A stretch of 64,000 nt of DNA. Origin: Clonostachys chloroleuca (taxonomy: Eukaryota > Ascomycota > Sordariomycetes > Hypocreales > Bionectriaceae). Below are positions 32,798-45,360 of the stretch, piece after piece. The stretch spans positions 3,100,001-3,164,000 of the forward strand of contig JBANAY010000004.1 in NCBI GenBank assembly GCA_037952775.1. Reading direction: 5' to 3'. The translations under genes were made by a program, and so were the position numbers. Numbering within the stretch: the first letter of the stretch is position 1; each line of letters begins with the position of its first letter. The notes under the pieces are model-generated. The model was given only the letters and a program-made list of their open reading frames with translations. It searched no databases and had not been told where the DNA came from.

Positions 32798-35350
32798 GAT
32801 GCCGCCAAACTGATTCCCGTACCGTTGATGGAAGGGAGGAGTTTGGATGGTGGTGGTGGATGGCCAGAGCTGTCTCCCTTGAGCTCTCCCACTAGCTTGT
32901 GAAGGCTGACGCCTGTCCAGGTGACATCATTTGGTAGCGAATCACGGGGCGTAACGGTCACCCAGCCTCGCTGAGGCCCCTGTCGCTTCAGACAGTCACG
33001 GCGGGGTGGAGCCTGCCTGGACCATCCGGGTACCTGGCCGATCACGGCGGCTAAACGGTTGCCGTCCGTCCACCTCAGGACTTCAACCTAACAGTCTAAG
33101 ACGGAGGCCAACCGCCTGGAACGTCCTCCGCGTCTAAACCATTCCACAAGGCCCCTATCTAACGCCTTCGCAGCAGGTATGGGGAGTCTCCCCGAGACCA
33201 AAGCATGCGTCACATGTGCAGCACAACCATGCAGCTCCCCAAGGATGATCAGGGTCGGTGCTGGGGTTTGTAATCCAATCCAATTACCGACCTGACCGCT
33301 CGTCTCCTCATCCCACCTTGCTATGGAAGCATGACACGTATCCCAGCATCCCCGAGGAACTCGACAGTTTGAGTTTGGGGGCATGCCCTTTGGGTCAAAA
33401 CTGAACAAAGACGAAAGCACACCCACAATCGTCTTCATGGCCCTCTGCATGGAGATCCTCTAGGCCAGGGAATACGGGGCGTAGCAACCACATGGCTGGG
33501 GAAGATTCTAACCTGAGGAATAGCTAGATATCGAATGCTCTTCACTCCCGCAGATATCATTTCTTCAGAATGCCCAAAAGAGGGAGTCAATATGATCTCC
33601 CGGGAAACGGCGCCTGTGCAAGTTCGTGAAGCCGTTGAGTTTGCGCAAGTTCGATGCACTCACCATGTCTGCAGAAGACTACCATCTCGTGGGTCTGTCG
33701 ATATGCAGGCACTTTACAACTCACATAGTGCAGATGAGCCAGCGAGGCCTGACTTTGTGCAGCTGCTTCCTTCCCATTATATGTCGTGAGACCTCATGGA
33801 TTCACCGCTATTCCAGCCTGGCATTGGAAGTCGCCCGCGGCTGCGTGGCCCAAGGAGGGGTTAGGAATGAGCTTCAGATTGTAACAAAGTAGAGTGAAAA
33901 GTTCCAAGAAGAAGCAGGCGTCCAGCATTACATCCAAGGCCTTCTGGCTGAACCGTGAGCCAAGCGCTGCTATTTCATGCCAGGACCAGGTACAGAAAAC
34001 GCATAAGCGAGGCCGCCTTGGAAGTGTTCGTGTCCGTGGGCCATTCAGGGTCTGGGGACTAATGGGACGGTCTGCTGAACTGGCAAGCAGATGAGGTGCA
34101 TCCGCAAAGCCGATTGATCAATGCGATGACCGTTGAATGGGTCCACTCACACACGATGTGTTGTCTCCTTCCTGGCCGGCTCCTATTAGGTGCTGCCGGA
34201 AAACTTTGGAACAGGTGTGAAAGCCGGGGCGAGTTGGAGATGTTCTGGAACACCCGCAGAATGGCGATGCCCGAAACCTCCTCGCTGTGACAAAGCCGCC
34301 GTCGCATCAGTGTTATGCATTGGTGATGAGCATATGAAAGTGCCTCATCGAATGACCCTGTCCATGAAGTTAATGCGATTGAATTCTCATGCACATTCCC
34401 CGAGCGGACCATTGGAGTGAACAATTTAATCATCCCAACATTTGGCATTTAGGTGCAACTACGTAAGACATGGTGGAATGGAGCCTACTAAGCCCTGCCT
34501 GCTCTCCGGTTCCCGTTTGACAGCTTTAGAGCGACGGGAGCTGCGGTGCTAGGGCGTAGATCACTCTTCACGGAGATTTCTATGGCCTGTTTTCTCCATC
34601 TGATTGCTTTTCGAACCCTTTGCGATCCCAGGCAATGGGGGCGCGTTGCTTTTTCCGTGGGTTTCGTGGAGGCATTGGCCGGACACGTCACAGATGCTAT
34701 GTCATGCCAGCTGGATTAGCGTCTGCTGGCCCAATACAACACAACCCCAGGCTGAAACCTCTGATCTGAGCAATGGCGGCGCCTGTTGACCGGCCCTCGC
34801 GCGCATAAGGAGTGGTTGGGCGCCAATTTGCTTCCTCGCCCATCCCTCGGACAGTCATGCCATGTGATGTTGGGAAATGGGCCTGTCTGGAGGGCTCTTT
34901 GCAACGTGTGCGCAGCGACAGTCATGGGAGCACCTCTCTCCGCTTGGGATGGGAAAGCTGCAATCGCCAACTAACTCTGCAACTCCTTTCCTCTGACCTT
35001 GGCTGAAGATACCCGACCTCGACTATCACCGAGTCCGCAGGGTGTCACTCACCTTACCCAGGGCCATCGGCCGATACTACGCTCCTTACCTACTCCCACC
35101 TGTTACTTGAGGTGGTGCTGCTACTACACCTACTACACCTCCTCCCGAGATCACTAGATTGATCGGCTCCAGGGTGCTGAACAGCACTGACTGTCTCTGC
35201 CTAACCAGCCCCGATGGCTGTGGTGGGGCAGTCTCGGGCCGCTGCGCCAGGCCTAGCGCCAGGCGAGGCTTCAGGCGGTCACAAAGCACGCTCCTCTACG
35301 TCCAGCGCTGGCCACAGCAACGAGCCCGGAGTCATAGTGATTCTCCCCCG
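32798..35350. other. Intergenic, divergent; no supported gene
   Basis: About 2.5 kb between the phosphoesterase (minus) and the NLR gene (plus). Fungal NLRs usually carry an N-terminal effector domain, so I looked for one here. I found no patatin, nucleoside-phosphorylase, HET or lipase-type motif in any frame. All frames are short. Confidence 0.5.
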
Positions 35351-37856
35351 ATGCCTCCCGAAGTACCACTGCCACTACGTATTTTCCACAACATTCCCAG
35401 CTCAACCACCATCAGCTCATCGACAGTACAGCCTCAGCCTTGTGCTATTCCACATCCCCAAAATGACGACTTTGTCCGCCGGCCGGACTTGGTCGAACAG
35501 CTTGACACGCTCCTTCCATCCACTTCAGAATTCAACAGTGCAGCCCTTTGGGGCCTTGGTGGCTCTGGGTATGTCTTCGTCCAACCAACCTGATCTAGTC
35601 TCCTAGAGCCCCTACTAAATGGAATAAACACACACACACAGGAAATCCCAGCTTGCCCTAGACTATGCCTATCGCAGACGCCAGGACCCCGAGTGCTCGA
35701 TCTTCTGGGTGCACGCAGATAATGAAACCACATTTGTTCGAGACTACCAAATTATCGCCAGGGAACTAGGCATAGAACTAGGTTCTTTCAGCAATATCGA
35801 AGACGTCCTGCTGGCAGTGCGCGACCGTATTGAGGCCCTTCCCTCATGGGTCCTTATCCTAGACAGCGCTGATCAGCTTTCTGTGTATGGTGTTGGACCT
35901 GTGGCCAAGGCTCATAGTCTGTTTAATTACATCCCTCGGGGTCGGGGCGGGACCCTCCTCTGGACCAGTCGCGATGGGAACATTGTCGGCACACTTGTTA
36001 ACCCATATAGGGGTGTCGAGGTCAAGGGAATGACGCTGAATGAAGCAGTGCGACTTCTGGAACTTACAAGCCAGAGGTCCATTCACTCCGCGGAACACTC
36101 TGCGGCTACTGTCCTGGTTGACAACCTGCAGCGACTCCCTTTAGCCATCTCACAAGTTGGCGCATATATCCAGCGGAGGCAGCGGTCTATCAGCCGAGTC
36201 GTATTCAAATTGAGCAACGAGTCTTCTCGGTGGCGCATCCTCAAAGAACCAGAAGCGAGACGACAGTTCCCCAGGCCAGGAGTTTTGTCCGGTGTCCTTC
36301 AGACGTGGAATGTTAGTATGCGACGCCTTCGATCGGAGAGCGAGGTAGCGTATCGAATCCTTCACATTTTGGCATTCACCGACGGCCAGCGGATTCGTTT
36401 TGGCATCATTGCGGCAGCCGGGATAGATTTCTCCCAGGACGACGTCGCTGACGCTCTTCAACGTTTGGTCGATTTCTCCTTCCTCAGGCAACTGGACACG
36501 GACGGCAATTGCTACGAAATGCACATCCTTGTACAGGAGGCCATTCGTTATGGCCTAAGGCAAGGTCATGACAGACAAGATGAGCTATACTTCTCCAACA
36601 TGGCGCTGCAGACCATCATAAATTTATTTCCAGACCCATTTGGTGATTCCTGGTTCGAATGCGAAAATTATCTGACCCACGCTATGTGTGTAAGCGAATG
36701 GGCTGAACTTTGTCAGAAGGAAGTGGAGGTATCTGATCTACTTCAAGACGTGTCCAGCTATCTCATATGCAGCTGCAGGTGGAAGGAGGCTGAGCTAGTT
36801 CTTACCAGAGCATACACGCTTCGGTCAAGGCTTCTCGGGGGGATGCACGCAAAGACCCTCGATAGCATGGAGCGCCTTGCTGGCGTCTACTATGAGCAAG
36901 GCATCTATGGCAAAGCGGAAGAAGTTGAGGCCAAGGTTTTCGACTTGCGGCAGCGGATTCTTGGCGAGACACATCCAGATACCCTGTGGACTAGAGGACG
37001 GCTCGCTACCATCTACGATGTGCTTGGCCAGCACGACAAGGCAAGGGAAATTGGCCTTGCCGTGTTCAAAACGCGCCAGAATGTGCTAGGAGATAGACAT
37101 CCTGATACAATATGGGCTTTGTCACAATTGGGCAATACATATCACCAGATGGCTCAATACGGCGAGGCGGAGGAAATCGAACTGAGGGTCTTGAAACTGA
37201 GGCGGGAAGTCCTCGGCGAGAAACATCCATCAACTATCTGGACCATGGCCAAGCTAGGGATGATATACGACCAGCAGAACCAGCACGCCAAGGCTGAAGG
37301 AATGCAAGTTCGTGCTCTGAAGCTCGGCCAAGAGGTGCTCGGGGAGTCGCACCCCCACACCCTCACCGCGCTGTCGGAACTCGGTTTGACGTACATTCAT
37401 CAAGGAAGAGTGAAAGAGGCAGAGAAACTGTTATCTGAAGTCCTAGAACGCCGAAGAAACGTCCTCGGCGATCACCATCCAGATACCATCATCACGATGC
37501 GACGGATGGTTGCCATTTACCATCACACAGAGCGGTTTGAAGAGGCCGAGAAGATGGAAGATGAGATCTCATCATTGCAGGGGGAAACGCTAGCGGGGAC
37601 AAGCTCACAGAGTGAACCCAAAGCAGACCTTGCCTCAATCTTCATGATGAGCGGTGGTCCTCGCGGTGATACCGATACTCCGCCGCCAGTGATCGATTTG
37701 AAACCTAAGCCTTCGATCCGGGGTCGCCAAGCAGCGCAGCACCCAAGCCCACACGCGCATACCGTCGCTGCTTCACTAAAGCCCAAGCCTTCGATATGGA
37801 AGCAGTTCGTTTGTCTGGGGCGGCAGTTATCATTTAAGAAAAGGAAACAGTCCTAA
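35351..37856 (+). CDS. NLR-like NB-ARC/TPR protein (kinesin-light-chain-type repeats)
   Basis: Exons 35351-35568 and 35642-37856. The 73-nt intron (GTATGT...CACAG, branch TACTAAA) yields 810 residues. The intron splits the Walker A loop, which reads GLGGSGKSQLALDYAYR (Lys74) after joining. Other NB-ARC marks: Walker B WVLILDSADQ, LLWTSRD, LPLAISQVGAYI (GLPL-like) and MHILVQEAIRYG in the MHD position. Next comes a winged-helix-like region, then six 42-residue TPRs of NPHP3/KLC type (A-x-x-Y pattern and LGExHPDT ends), and a Ser/Pro/Lys tail with two KPKPSI motifs. Fungal NLRs of this class act in non-self recognition, including heterokaryon incompatibility. The N-terminus before NB-ARC is only about 60 residues, with no effector domain. 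Start is uncertain: ATG 35351 is in frame, and an alternative upstream exon from 35214 is possible. Confidence 0.85.
36855..37575 (+). repeat. TPR-coding tandem repeat, 126-bp period
   Basis: Units begin at 36855, 36981, 37107, 37233, 37359 and 37485, exactly 126 nt apart, each coding a 42-residue TPR. Each begins TL/TI and the first five end LGExHP-type. No indel breaks the register across five full units. Such arrays in fungal NLRs often vary in copy number. Confidence 0.85.
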
Positions 37857-38693
37857 GGAATCACAGCACACTGGAGAAGGTACAATGAGTTACGGCAATG
37901 TCTTTTTTCTTCTTCAAAATCTGTATTCATTTGTATTTAAGACACGGATTTATATGATTCAACCAAATGGAACACCCGGCTTGTATTAAAATCCGGGGAC
38001 CCGATAGAAAGCGAGAAGAAGTCGAAGAGCTGCACCCCGCGAGTCAGTCATCCAGCTCACCTGTAAAGGGCTGACTCCCTCAGATGTCATGGCTTGTTTT
38101 ACCTATTACCCGTCGGCTTCTAGAGACAGACCCTCCTACCGGGCGCCACACTCTAATTGGTGCAAGAATAATCCAGAAGGTATTCGGCTCTCCCATCACC
38201 AGGGCCTTTTGAATGGAGTTCGGCAGCTGAAGTGCTGTACCACCTGCGCCTCATCTCTCAAATGTTACATTGATCGGGTGAGCTATTGGGGCAACGTGCT
38301 CGTCTTAATCATGTGAGTCACCGCCGATGGAAACCCCAAACTCGAGCATACTGGGGAACCCCACAAAGTGCTTGACCCCGCATAAGGAACGTAGATGCCT
38401 TCAGGACTGTCTTTGTTAGATGAGTTATAGGCGACTTTCTCGCGAAATAAGGTGCTGGCTGTTCCCTTAGCTAATTCGATCAGCTTGTGACACGAAAATG
38501 GAATCAGATGAACCGCTGTTTAACAAAGCCTAAGTAATTTTCTGTGACCGTGGTAGCTCTCGTTAAAGTCATAGGCATCATATTCCTGCTATAGGGAAAG
38601 AAAATAGAAACCCGCGAGAAACTTCGTTTTTTTTATGAGGCATGGGAGTTTGTCTTTCATTCGTCTAGCTGTTTTACCATGAAAGCGAGTTCA
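37857..38693. other. Convergent intergenic region
   Basis: About 0.84 kb between the stops of the NLR gene and the XlnR-like gene. No supported coding frame. Confidence 0.65.
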
Positions 38694-41586
38694 TCAGATG
38701 CCCAACCCTTTTGCGCCTCTAGTCCACCGGTACAGAGACAGGATCTGCCTCCGAGCCGCCTTGTGCTCTTCGCGCCCCGCGGGACTTCCTCCACGAACGC
38801 TATAAAGTGTCGATCGAACGACCCTCCGAAAGTTCCTCTATAAAACAGCTCGGTTAGCTCCCAACTAAGAATATAGTTACGTGGGTATTGAATACGCACC
38901 TGGAATTCCGTGCTCAGCGTCACCACGCAGACCTCGTGGGCGCGGATGATGGTCTCGCAGGCCTGCTCGACGCTCTGGTTCGGCCCGAGCTGGGGCATGC
39001 GGTCCGCGAAGAGCAGCAGGATGAAGCTCCCGTGGAGGAGGTAGATGCCGAACAGGTACGGCATGAAGTTGAGCTCCGGGTCGAGTTTGATGATGTCCGA
39101 GACGGCCTCGGAGGCGGCGATGGCGTGGGATGCGCATTCGGCGAAGCGTGGGGTGGTGATCCAGTCGTCGTCGTTGTCGAGCATCTTGATGGGGTCCCAG
39201 CCGCCGTGCAGCAGGACGTGGAGGACGTGGAGGATGAAGGTGCTGTACGCGACCACGAGGGTCATGTGGGACCGGTCGCCCATGGCGGTCGTGGGCTCGC
39301 GGACGAGGGGTCGTCTTGAAGAAGAGGAATCTTGGTGGCTGAGACCTGTGACCAGGTTGCTGATGTGCATTGGGGTTCCTGCGGCGCCGCTCTCGAGCTC
39401 GATTTGGTGCGCTAGTCTCTCGAGGCTGCCCTCGCAGTTTGCAATGGTGTTTTTGATGACGCTCTGGGCGAACGAGGAATCGAAGTTGCCCAGGCGTGGA
39501 TGATGCTGGCTGTGATGGGTCTCGATAATATCGCCTAGAATCACCATGAGGGGAAGGAAATACTCGAAGAAACCGGCACCTGTGATGATGGTAGGCGGGC
39601 CAATCACTCGCTGAGGCAGGCTATGGGATGGAATCTCGTCAAGGTTTTCCCATACATTCTCGGGCAGAGGGGCTATTGCAAGTGTCAGATGGTCTATGCT
39701 GGTATGAACTCGTTCCCAAGGACCTTTTGCCAGCTCACGTACCGTAGACGTCGCATATTGAATCAGGGATCTCCAATGTCCGGTTAAAGGAGAGCGCAAG
39801 GTGGCGATCTAGAGCAAACAGAAGCCAGAACACCCGTCTTTTCTCTTCCTTAGCTTCAAGATCTGCCAACGAGGCTGTAGGTGTTGGGCCCACGTCAAGG
39901 TCCTGGGAGGCATCTAGCTGGTTAAGACGGAGAGTCATGGCCAGCCGTCGAGCTTTGCTCCACCACTTGTAGCTATCAGACTTGAAGTCCGAGGCGCTGA
40001 CGCCGATACATAGCAAAAGAAACGTCAATACATCGTCAACATCGCCGACTGGCTCATTGCTTTCGGTCGTATTGGGCATGGCATGGTCAGGAATAGTCTC
40101 TTGCCATTGCTCGTTCTCTGTCCGTAGACCGCCTATAGGGGGGTTAGCTTGAACACGATGCCAGGTTGTGAAGAAAAAAGGCCATAGAAACTGTAGGAGC
40201 CTACCATGGATACGGCGCCACCTATCTGGGTCACGTCTGGATATCAGGAAAGTTGCTAACTCGTAGAGGGCGTTGGTAAGATTCGCACGAGAGCCCGGAA
40301 CCAGCAGGGCAGAGATATCAGCAGTTTGTGCGCAGCACCAAAGGATGGTTGCCAGGAGTGCTGGTGATGTTTGACGCGGGCTTGTGGGATGAAACAGGGA
40401 CTTTTTGCGGAATATACGGGTTAATATGTATGGTGATGCGCACCGAAAAAGAGACGTGCCCGGGTCTACAAGGAATATGTCGACAAGATCACATGCAAGT
40501 GATGGCGAGAAGACGGGAGTAAAATATGGCATCAATGGGTCCAGGCATCGATACCGACATTCTGAAGCCCATGTATCTTGAGTGATACCAAAATTTGGCT
40601 CTCCGTGTAAAGGCTTCGGGGTTGGCAGGGTGAAGTTGAAGATGGGGCTTGAGGCTACTGAGGGAATGCTATGACGGTGCTGGGCTGAATTCCGGCTGGC
40701 CTGGGTATCGTTTGGTGTGGTAGGTTGGAGGCAGCCCGTCACTATACGTTCTAACCCAGTAGGAGCAGGTGGTTGCCGTTGTTGCCCTTGCCGGGCACTT
40801 CCACGAGTGGCCTGGAGGTTGAGGGCTTCTAGAGAGAATGTGTCTCCCGGAGATGACCCAAGAGGGAGGGAAGAAATGGAAGTGGCTGCATGACTATGGG
40901 GTTGCCTCTGAATAGGGTGTCTCCTGTAGCTCTCCACTGGAGATACATGGTCTTCCTCTTGCTCTGTGGGGGATGGAAACTGGTTTTGGGAGTTCGGTGT
41001 GTCAGATGGGGGCGTATTGGTGATACTCTTGCTGGCAGCTGTTTCAGGCACTCGGTCCAACTTATCACTCCGCTTTGCCCTGCCACGTTTTTTTATCTGC
41101 CTGTCGTAGTGACAGGAGTATCCATAGTCTGAAGCAGGATTGGTCAGTCAAATCAGCTAGAGTTACACGAGATCGAGGGTTGGGTGTCGGTTCAACAGAA
41201 CAGATGCATGAAAACAAGCAGTGATACACTAACAGAACCAATAACGAGCCGTCCCTCTGCGCGGGGGAAGATATATGTGACTCTATGCACAACATACCTT
41301 GACATCTTGAACTAGTAGAAGTATAAGGTTGATCAGCAAGGGTAGGTAGGTACACCAGGAACAGTGGCAAAGGATGGTTTATGACAGGATCACATGAGCG
41401 TGGGACAGACGTTTCTTACCATGGATAAAGGCCGTCACATCTGGTTCGAGACGAACTGCACTTATCACAGGCCATCCGCGTTCTCTTCCTAGCCCTGGCA
41501 TGGGCGACATGGGAAACTTGGTCCTCAGTGCCCGATATGGGAGGCCAGGGATGACTCGCCTGCTGTGGGGAATGGGCCATGGTCAT
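38694..41586 (-). CDS. XlnR-like Zn2Cys6 transcription factor, six exons with a 14-nt microexon
   Basis: Exons: 41420-41586, 41298-41311, 40205-41128, 39743-40132, 38900-39672 and 38694-38837. All introns are GT-AG (108, 169, 72, 70 and 62 nt); total 803 residues. The 72-nt intron is in frame but has a branch site (AGCTAAC) and CTATAG, so I splice it. The zinc cluster spans residues 40-66 (C-x2-C-x6-C-x5-C-x2-C-x6-C); its fourth and fifth Cys are completed by the microexon. After KKRGRAKR comes a disordered linker, then the Fungal_trans region: FTPVFSPSLACDLVDIF, ASPYILTRIFRKKS, LLATILWCCAQTADI, DDVLTFLLLCIGVSAS, RRVFWLLFALDRHLALSFNR and, at the end, RRQILSLYRWTRGAKGLGI. This order matches XlnR/Xyr1-type activators of xylan and cellulose genes. 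Divergence and a shorter length point to a paralogue, target unknown. Confidence 0.9.
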
Positions 41587-43107
41587 GAGCAGGCGGGTTT
41601 AGCTGACACAATGAAGGCAAAGGCAGTTCGCAATTGGGTGATTTGTGGAGCTGGCTTGTGTCTCGGTTCGGTTGATACAAATGATAATGCAAGGGGCCGA
41701 AGGGCTCGGTGATAGACCGACGGGCAGTATGTATGTTGTGTCTGACGATGCTGATGCCGCCCACGAGAGAGTGAGGGTCACCAAGCAAGCAAGTAAACGA
41801 GCACACAGTCTGATTTTGCCGTCGGGCTTTTGAAAAGGCCATCTAGATGGGGCTTGCTTGAAGGATGGGATCGCGAGTGAATAAGTAGGATAAGTGGGCA
41901 GCTGGTGTAAGGCGCAGGGAATATTACCACCTATGACAGGCGGGGAGCTGTCCCCAGGCGGAGAGGCCAGGCCCACTCGCCCCCAGAAACAGCCCTGTCC
42001 AGCCCCTCAAAAACCCCCGGAAGCCCCCTGAGGCCCCGGCCATCTGCTGGTTAGCAGACGGGATTTCGGGAGCCCAGAGCACTTGGCCACTATCCGATCT
42101 CACGAGTGCTGCTCCCCAGCCAGTGCTATGGGGAAGCTTTAGTCAGAGTCCAGCGTCGCATTCTGGTCCATATCGGCAGCCAAACGGACAATGCCGACCG
42201 GACTATGCAGCCCGTGAGGTGTGATGACATGTGACTGGGCTGACTATTGGCTGGCCATAATGCAGATGCTTCGTAGATGTCTGCTACCGTGCCATATCCT
42301 TACCAACTTACCACCGTGGCTTGTCTTCCCGGCTGTTTCTGCCATCTCGTATCCGTAAGTGCCGTTCCTTGATAAAGGTCATCAAATGGCAATGGCAATA
42401 CACTAGACGTCTCCCACCACCTTGATCGCCTCACATTGCACCCGGCAACATGCCATGCCGTGACATCTTTGTTGCATATGCCTGCCTACCTACCTACCTA
42501 GTGTAGCTAGCCACCAGATCATCAGCGAGGTCACCGGGTCAAAGAGGGCTGCCCATCAGTCCCCCAAATCGGACAATCTTATAGCGAGCGGGATTTCTTG
42601 CCACCATGCCACCCCTAGGCCTGAGCAGAACATCACCAGGGTTCCGTTCTCTCACCTCACGGAGAAAATAGCCAAATGCTTGACTCGTAGCTCAGGTCGA
42701 ACGATGGACTTGGCGATTCACTCATCTGCCAGTGTGTCCACTAATTCTTAGTGCCCCCACCACTAACACTCAGGTGAGCTTATCCACCCGGCTATATGCC
42801 GATTATGGATCTTGTGGGAAGCTTCCATCAACGCTCTTCACCCGTCGGGAATTTCTGCCCGTTGGCCCTCCAGTGTCACTGAAGAATATCACTTTCCGCG
42901 ACGGAACCAGAAGAGATGTTCGTAAGGTTGGCTGGTCTCATTGATCGGGTTAAATAGAATTCCATCATGGCAGGGAGGGATCGACTTCTCTGCTCTTCCC
43001 ATGCCCAGTAATATGAACCTCGCATCATCCCCAACCGTCTCTCCAGACCCTCGTGCACCGCCCTCAGCTAGAGCCATTCATCCCACGCGCTCGCTACCCT
43101 CCATTCC
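41587..43107. other. Intergenic, divergent promoter region
   Basis: About 1.5 kb between the XlnR-like gene (minus) and the SDR gene (plus). A short CCTA microsatellite lies near 42480-42502. Frames are short and featureless. Confidence 0.6.
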
Positions 43108-44025
43108 ATGTCCTCCGGCAGCACCAGCAGCACAATGGGGCTTTCCAGCAGCAGAGACGCGGCCCAGCCCGCCGCACCGGCCTCGGAGCCCGTGATTGTC
43201 CACAAGCCTGCCACAACCAGTCACCACATCGCCGCCGAGACCCCCCAGCAGCAGACGGCACCAGCCTACCCGCCCGTCTTAAAGGGAAAGGTGTACGCTA
43301 TCACCGGCGGTGCCAGCGGCATTGGATACGGCACCGCCCAGATGCTGTCCTCCAGGGGCGCCACGGTGTGCATCGCCGACATCGACCCCAGGGCCATGAA
43401 GCAGGCCGAGGACTACTTCACACAGCGAGACGCACCCTTCATGATCTCGCGGGTCGACGTCTCCAAGAGGACGCAGGTGGACGCCTGGATCGACTCGGTC
43501 GTCAAGGAGTACGGCCGTCTGGACGGCGCCGCCAACGTCGCAGGCGTCATCGGCAAGGTGCATGGGCTCACCGCCGTCGAGGACATGGAGGACGACGAGT
43601 GGGACAAGATCATTGCCGTCAATCTCACTGGCACCATGTACTGCATGCGCGCCGAGATTCGCAACCTCGTCCAGGGCGGGTCCATTGTCAATGTCAGCTC
43701 CATCCACGGCGTCAGGGGCTTCGCGCGGCACTCTGCCTACGATGCCAGCAAGCACGGCATCATTGGCCTCACAAAGGCCGCCGCCCAGGAGGTTGGCGAC
43801 CGCGGCATCAGGGTCAACGCGGTCGGGCCTGGCTCCATCTACACGCCGCTGATGCAGAAGGAGTGGGATGAGAAGGGCTTGAAGGAAGGGCCCGAGGCCA
43901 CCTCAAGCGCGATCCGACGGTATGGGACCGTGGAGGAGACGGCGAGTGTTTTGGCGTTTCTCCTCGGCCCCGAGAGTACTTTTATTTCGGGTTCAACATA
44001 CATGGTCGACGGGGCATGGAGTTGA
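43108..44025 (+). CDS. Short-chain dehydrogenase/reductase (classical SDR)
   Basis: Single exon, 305 residues. The Rossmann cofactor loop TGGASGIG is at about residues 65-72, followed by an acidic residue after the second strand (IADID), which favours NAD over NADP. The NAG-type motif appears as NVAGV, then IVNVSSIHG with the catalytic Ser and YDASK (Tyr about 211, Lys about 215). Downstream are GIRVNAVGPGSIYTP and the usual ending FISGSTYMVDGAWS. Substrate unknown; such enzymes oxidise or reduce alcohols and ketones. An N-terminal extension of about 50 residues, rich in Ala, Pro, Gln and Ser, precedes the fold. An alternative ATG at 43138 would shorten it by ten. It is divergent from the XlnR-like gene. 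Confidence 0.92.
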   Translation: MSSGSTSSTMGLSSSRDAAQPAAPASEPVIVHKPATTSHHIAAETPQQQTAPAYPPVLKGKVYAITGGASGIGYGTAQMLSSRGATVCIADIDPRAMKQAEDYFTQRDAPFMISRVDVSKRTQVDAWIDSVVKEYGRLDGAANVAGVIGKVHGLTAVEDMEDDEWDKIIAVNLTGTMYCMRAEIRNLVQGGSIVNVSSIHGVRGFARHSAYDASKHGIIGLTKAAAQEVGDRGIRVNAVGPGSIYTPLMQKEWDEKGLKEGPEATSSAIRRYGTVEETASVLAFLLGPESTFISGSTYMVDGAWS

Positions 44026-45360
44026 GGCGGGGGTAAAGACAGGGATGGTTGGCAATGATCGCATCTAGATTCTTTGTATACACATATTCATAAACAGGTA
44101 CAGAGCGAGTCATCGGTTTTCTTTTTTCTTTTTCTTTTCTTCTTTCTCTCTTGTTTGTCTATCTATCTATCTCTGTTATTACTTACACTGGAAGATTTCG
44201 AATAGGCAGTATTACACTGACTAAATGATGGTATGAATATATGTATCTAAGGCTGCCCAGCTATTTACTTGGTGCAAGTTGACGGATAGAGCAAACACAC
44301 ATCCTTGTCCATGCGAAATCAACAGTCTATGCTCACCGAGTCCATTTCCGGTCACTCACAAGGTAACAGACCAGAATTCTAGTCACGGAACTCGGGCTTT
44401 TGGACGAGGGCCCCGGGACAATTCGGCCCAGTGAGCCGCCAAGACTGAATGGAGCTACGAATTCCGCTCATCAGGTTTCTGCTCCATCACGTCTGGCTAG
44501 TCCCCATCCAATTAACCTGGCAAATGATCAAGTGTGGCTGCAACCAGGGCCCAGCCGGCCGAAACGCTCGGCCACTGGCTGATGCCCAGGGGAAATGGAC
44601 AGGGGCATCACGACAGCCGAGCCACTCCTCGAGCGGCCTCCGAGATAATTTTATGCATCATATGCTTCGCAGCTCTCTGCATGTGGCGAACATGCGGCCT
44701 GTGGCCAGGCGGCGCCATTGGCCGTGGACCTGCCACTGCAACCTTCCAACCTCGTCATATAATGCCAAGTTCTTCCCCAATAATGGCATGACCGCCAGTC
44801 AATCAAGCCATCCCGTTCTTGACCCAGTGCATTAGGTTCATGCGGGGAAGACGACATTCCCCTACCTAAGGTACCTTGCCCTCACGTTTCGGTCCAAGGC
44901 GACCCGAGAACCACGTCAACACTTCACTTTACCCAGGGTTCGAGCCTTGGAACGAGTGCAAATCCGTCGGTAACGAAGGCCCTCGGAGCCAATCAGGGCC
45001 CCAAAGAACTCGAACCGTCTTCCCTGCGTCCCCACACTCCAGTTGGGATGTCTTCTCCGCAATCCGATATCTGGGGATAGTCCTCCTGAGATGCTGTTCT
45101 GGGACTCGCACAACCGAATTGTGGGTAAACGAAGAGCATGCTCTGTCCCACAAGTTCGCCGCGATGTCACCATTGCTTTGCGTCTTGGAGAGAGCCTGTC
45201 GTCCCATCTTGCTAGGAGTGGGCTCTCTTTTTTTTTTCTTATTTACTAGCATAGCTCCGAGGGCGGGCGCTGGAGCTAGACGCGAGTTCCTTTTGGCAAC
45301 TATGTTCTCCAATTCATCCCGGCCAACACACAGGCGAGTTTCGCAACCACGCTTACGACA
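44026..45360. other. Intergenic, no supported gene
   Basis: About 1.3 kb. I looked for a zinc-cluster exon for the next gene and found none. Several frames overlap, none convincing. Includes the pyrimidine tract listed separately. Confidence 0.55.
44117..44172 (+). repeat. Polypyrimidine tract followed by TCTA microsatellite
   Basis: A T/C-only stretch of about 35 nt followed by four tandem TCTA units, about 90 nt after the SDR stop. Simple repeat. Confidence 0.8.

Noticed and set aside
35214..35606. Alternative N-terminal exon for the NLR beginning MAVVGQ
   Set aside because: Joining it to the NB-ARC frame requires a 38-nt intron with weak sites; kept only as an alternative.
43053..43871. 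272-codon frame overlapping the SDR gene
   Set aside because: Arg/His-rich shadow; the SDR frame has every catalytic motif.
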